Of a stretch of 40,651 bases of DNA, positions 40,224-40,651 are shown piece after piece. The DNA comes from a virus. A program made the position numbers and the translations under genes. Under the pieces are notes generated by a model. The model did no database searches, was not told the origin of the DNA, and worked only from the letters and a program-made list of their open reading frames with translations. Position 1 is the first letter of the stretch. Each line of letters starts with the position of its first letter. The stretch is taken from positions 1-40,651 of IMG/VR virus record IMGVR_UViG_3300042463_000165; one strand, 5' to 3'.

Positions 40224-40651
40224 TGTCAGACGTAGTTGTAATTATTGAAGATGACATTGTATCTACAAATGTTATTATTGAAGGTCCAGAAGAAACCGTT
40301 GTTATTGTTGACAGCGCTCAAGGTCCACAGGGCAACCGAGGAGTTACAGGTCCAACAGGTGCACAAGGTATCCAGGGTATCCAAGGTATTACGGGTCCTA
40401 CTGGTAGCACTGGTGCTACTGGTCCAACGGGACCAACTGGTGCAACAGGAGCGACAGGCTCTACTGGTCCCACAGGGGCTACGGGTAGTACGGGAGCAAC
40501 GGGACCTACGGGTGCGACAGGTCCTACGGGACCGCAAGGCATACAGGGCATCCAAGGAGAGCAGGGCATAACAGGTCCTACAGGACCAACAGGTTCAACT
40601 GGACCTACAGGTGCAGACAGCACTGTAGTTGGTCCTACGGGCTCTACAGGG
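40223..40651 (+). CDS. Collagen-like fibre, N-terminal part (second copy, cut by the window end)
   Basis: It begins [21 protein letters not shown] and enters the Gly-X-Y repeat at [13 protein letters not shown]. The window ends after 143 codons. From the repeat onward it is nearly identical to 836-1165 at the DNA level (about four differences in 330 bases), in contrast with the diverged segment before it. It is the same gene as the complete fibre at 737-2203 if the map is circular. Confidence 0.85.
   Translation, partial: MSDVVVIIEDDIVSTNVIIEGPEETVVIVDSAQGPQGNRGVTGPTGAQGIQGIQGITGPTGSTGATGPTGPTGATGATGSTGPTGATGSTGATGPTGATGPTGPQGIQGIQGEQGITGPTGPTGSTGPTGADSTVVGPTGSTG

Larger units (their letters stand above)
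39487..40651. repeat. Window-end overlap, right copy (partner 1-1165)
   Basis: The right-hand partner of the overlap, lying just downstream of the capsid gene. It contains most of the 83-residue gene, the membrane gene, the adaptor gene and the beginning of the collagen-like fibre. There are no insertions or deletions relative to the left copy over 1165 bases. Confidence 0.75.

Overview
The window looks like one complete genome of a virulent tailed phage of podovirus type, plus about 1.2 kb of overlap, infecting an actinobacterium. The host inference rests on a WhiB-family iron-sulfur regulator (20970-21299), a Cas4-like exonuclease, resolvase and DnaB-type ATPase set of the kind seen in actinophages, and many small zinc-ribbon proteins. 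Base composition is moderate (near 45% G+C by eye), which fits freshwater actinobacteria better than high-GC soil hosts; that last step is inference. I see no integrase, lysogeny repressor, tRNA, CRISPR array, tape-measure or sheath gene.

Layout. A non-coding control region (24633-25411) separates two divergent arms. Rightward from 25412 lie terminase, portal, an HslV/proteasome-like Ntn hydrolase, small head proteins, an 1800-residue probable internal virion protein, two further head or ejection proteins, scaffold, major capsid protein, three small genes and a collagen-like fibre. The window ends inside that fibre. Positions 39487-40651 repeat positions 1-1165 with a constant offset of 39486, so the map most simply closes as a circle of about 39.5 kb. 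The arm then continues from position 1: collagen-like fibre, more fibres, a glycosyltransferase, small basic and Cys-rich proteins, three tail proteins, and a lysis region (holin candidates, M23 peptidase, two secreted proteins). It ends at a strong bidirectional terminator (13423-13458).

The leftward arm (24632 down to 13467) holds the early genes. It starts with tiny, often overlapping zinc-ribbon and acidic proteins and WhiB. Next comes a promoter with a structured leader driving a split Cas4-like nuclease, then a DnaB-type ATPase, a PD-(D/E)XK nuclease, a resolvase, a primase spread over two reading frames, a MazG-like protein, a metallophosphoesterase and a sigma-factor-like protein. No DNA polymerase or RNA polymerase gene is visible. 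The control region carries a cluster of DnaA boxes, so replication probably uses host DnaA and host polymerase.

Most notable: (1) an Ntn hydrolase with Thr1/Asp17/Lys33 exactly spaced, sitting in the head operon where a prohead protease would be expected; (2) a Cas4-like nuclease whose predicted iron-sulfur cysteines lie on two separate ORFs with a zinc-finger gene between them; (3) a recurring cis-element upstream of early genes, and an array of four hairpins in the leader of the structural operon; (4) an overlap whose near-identical flanks enclose a clearly diverged core.
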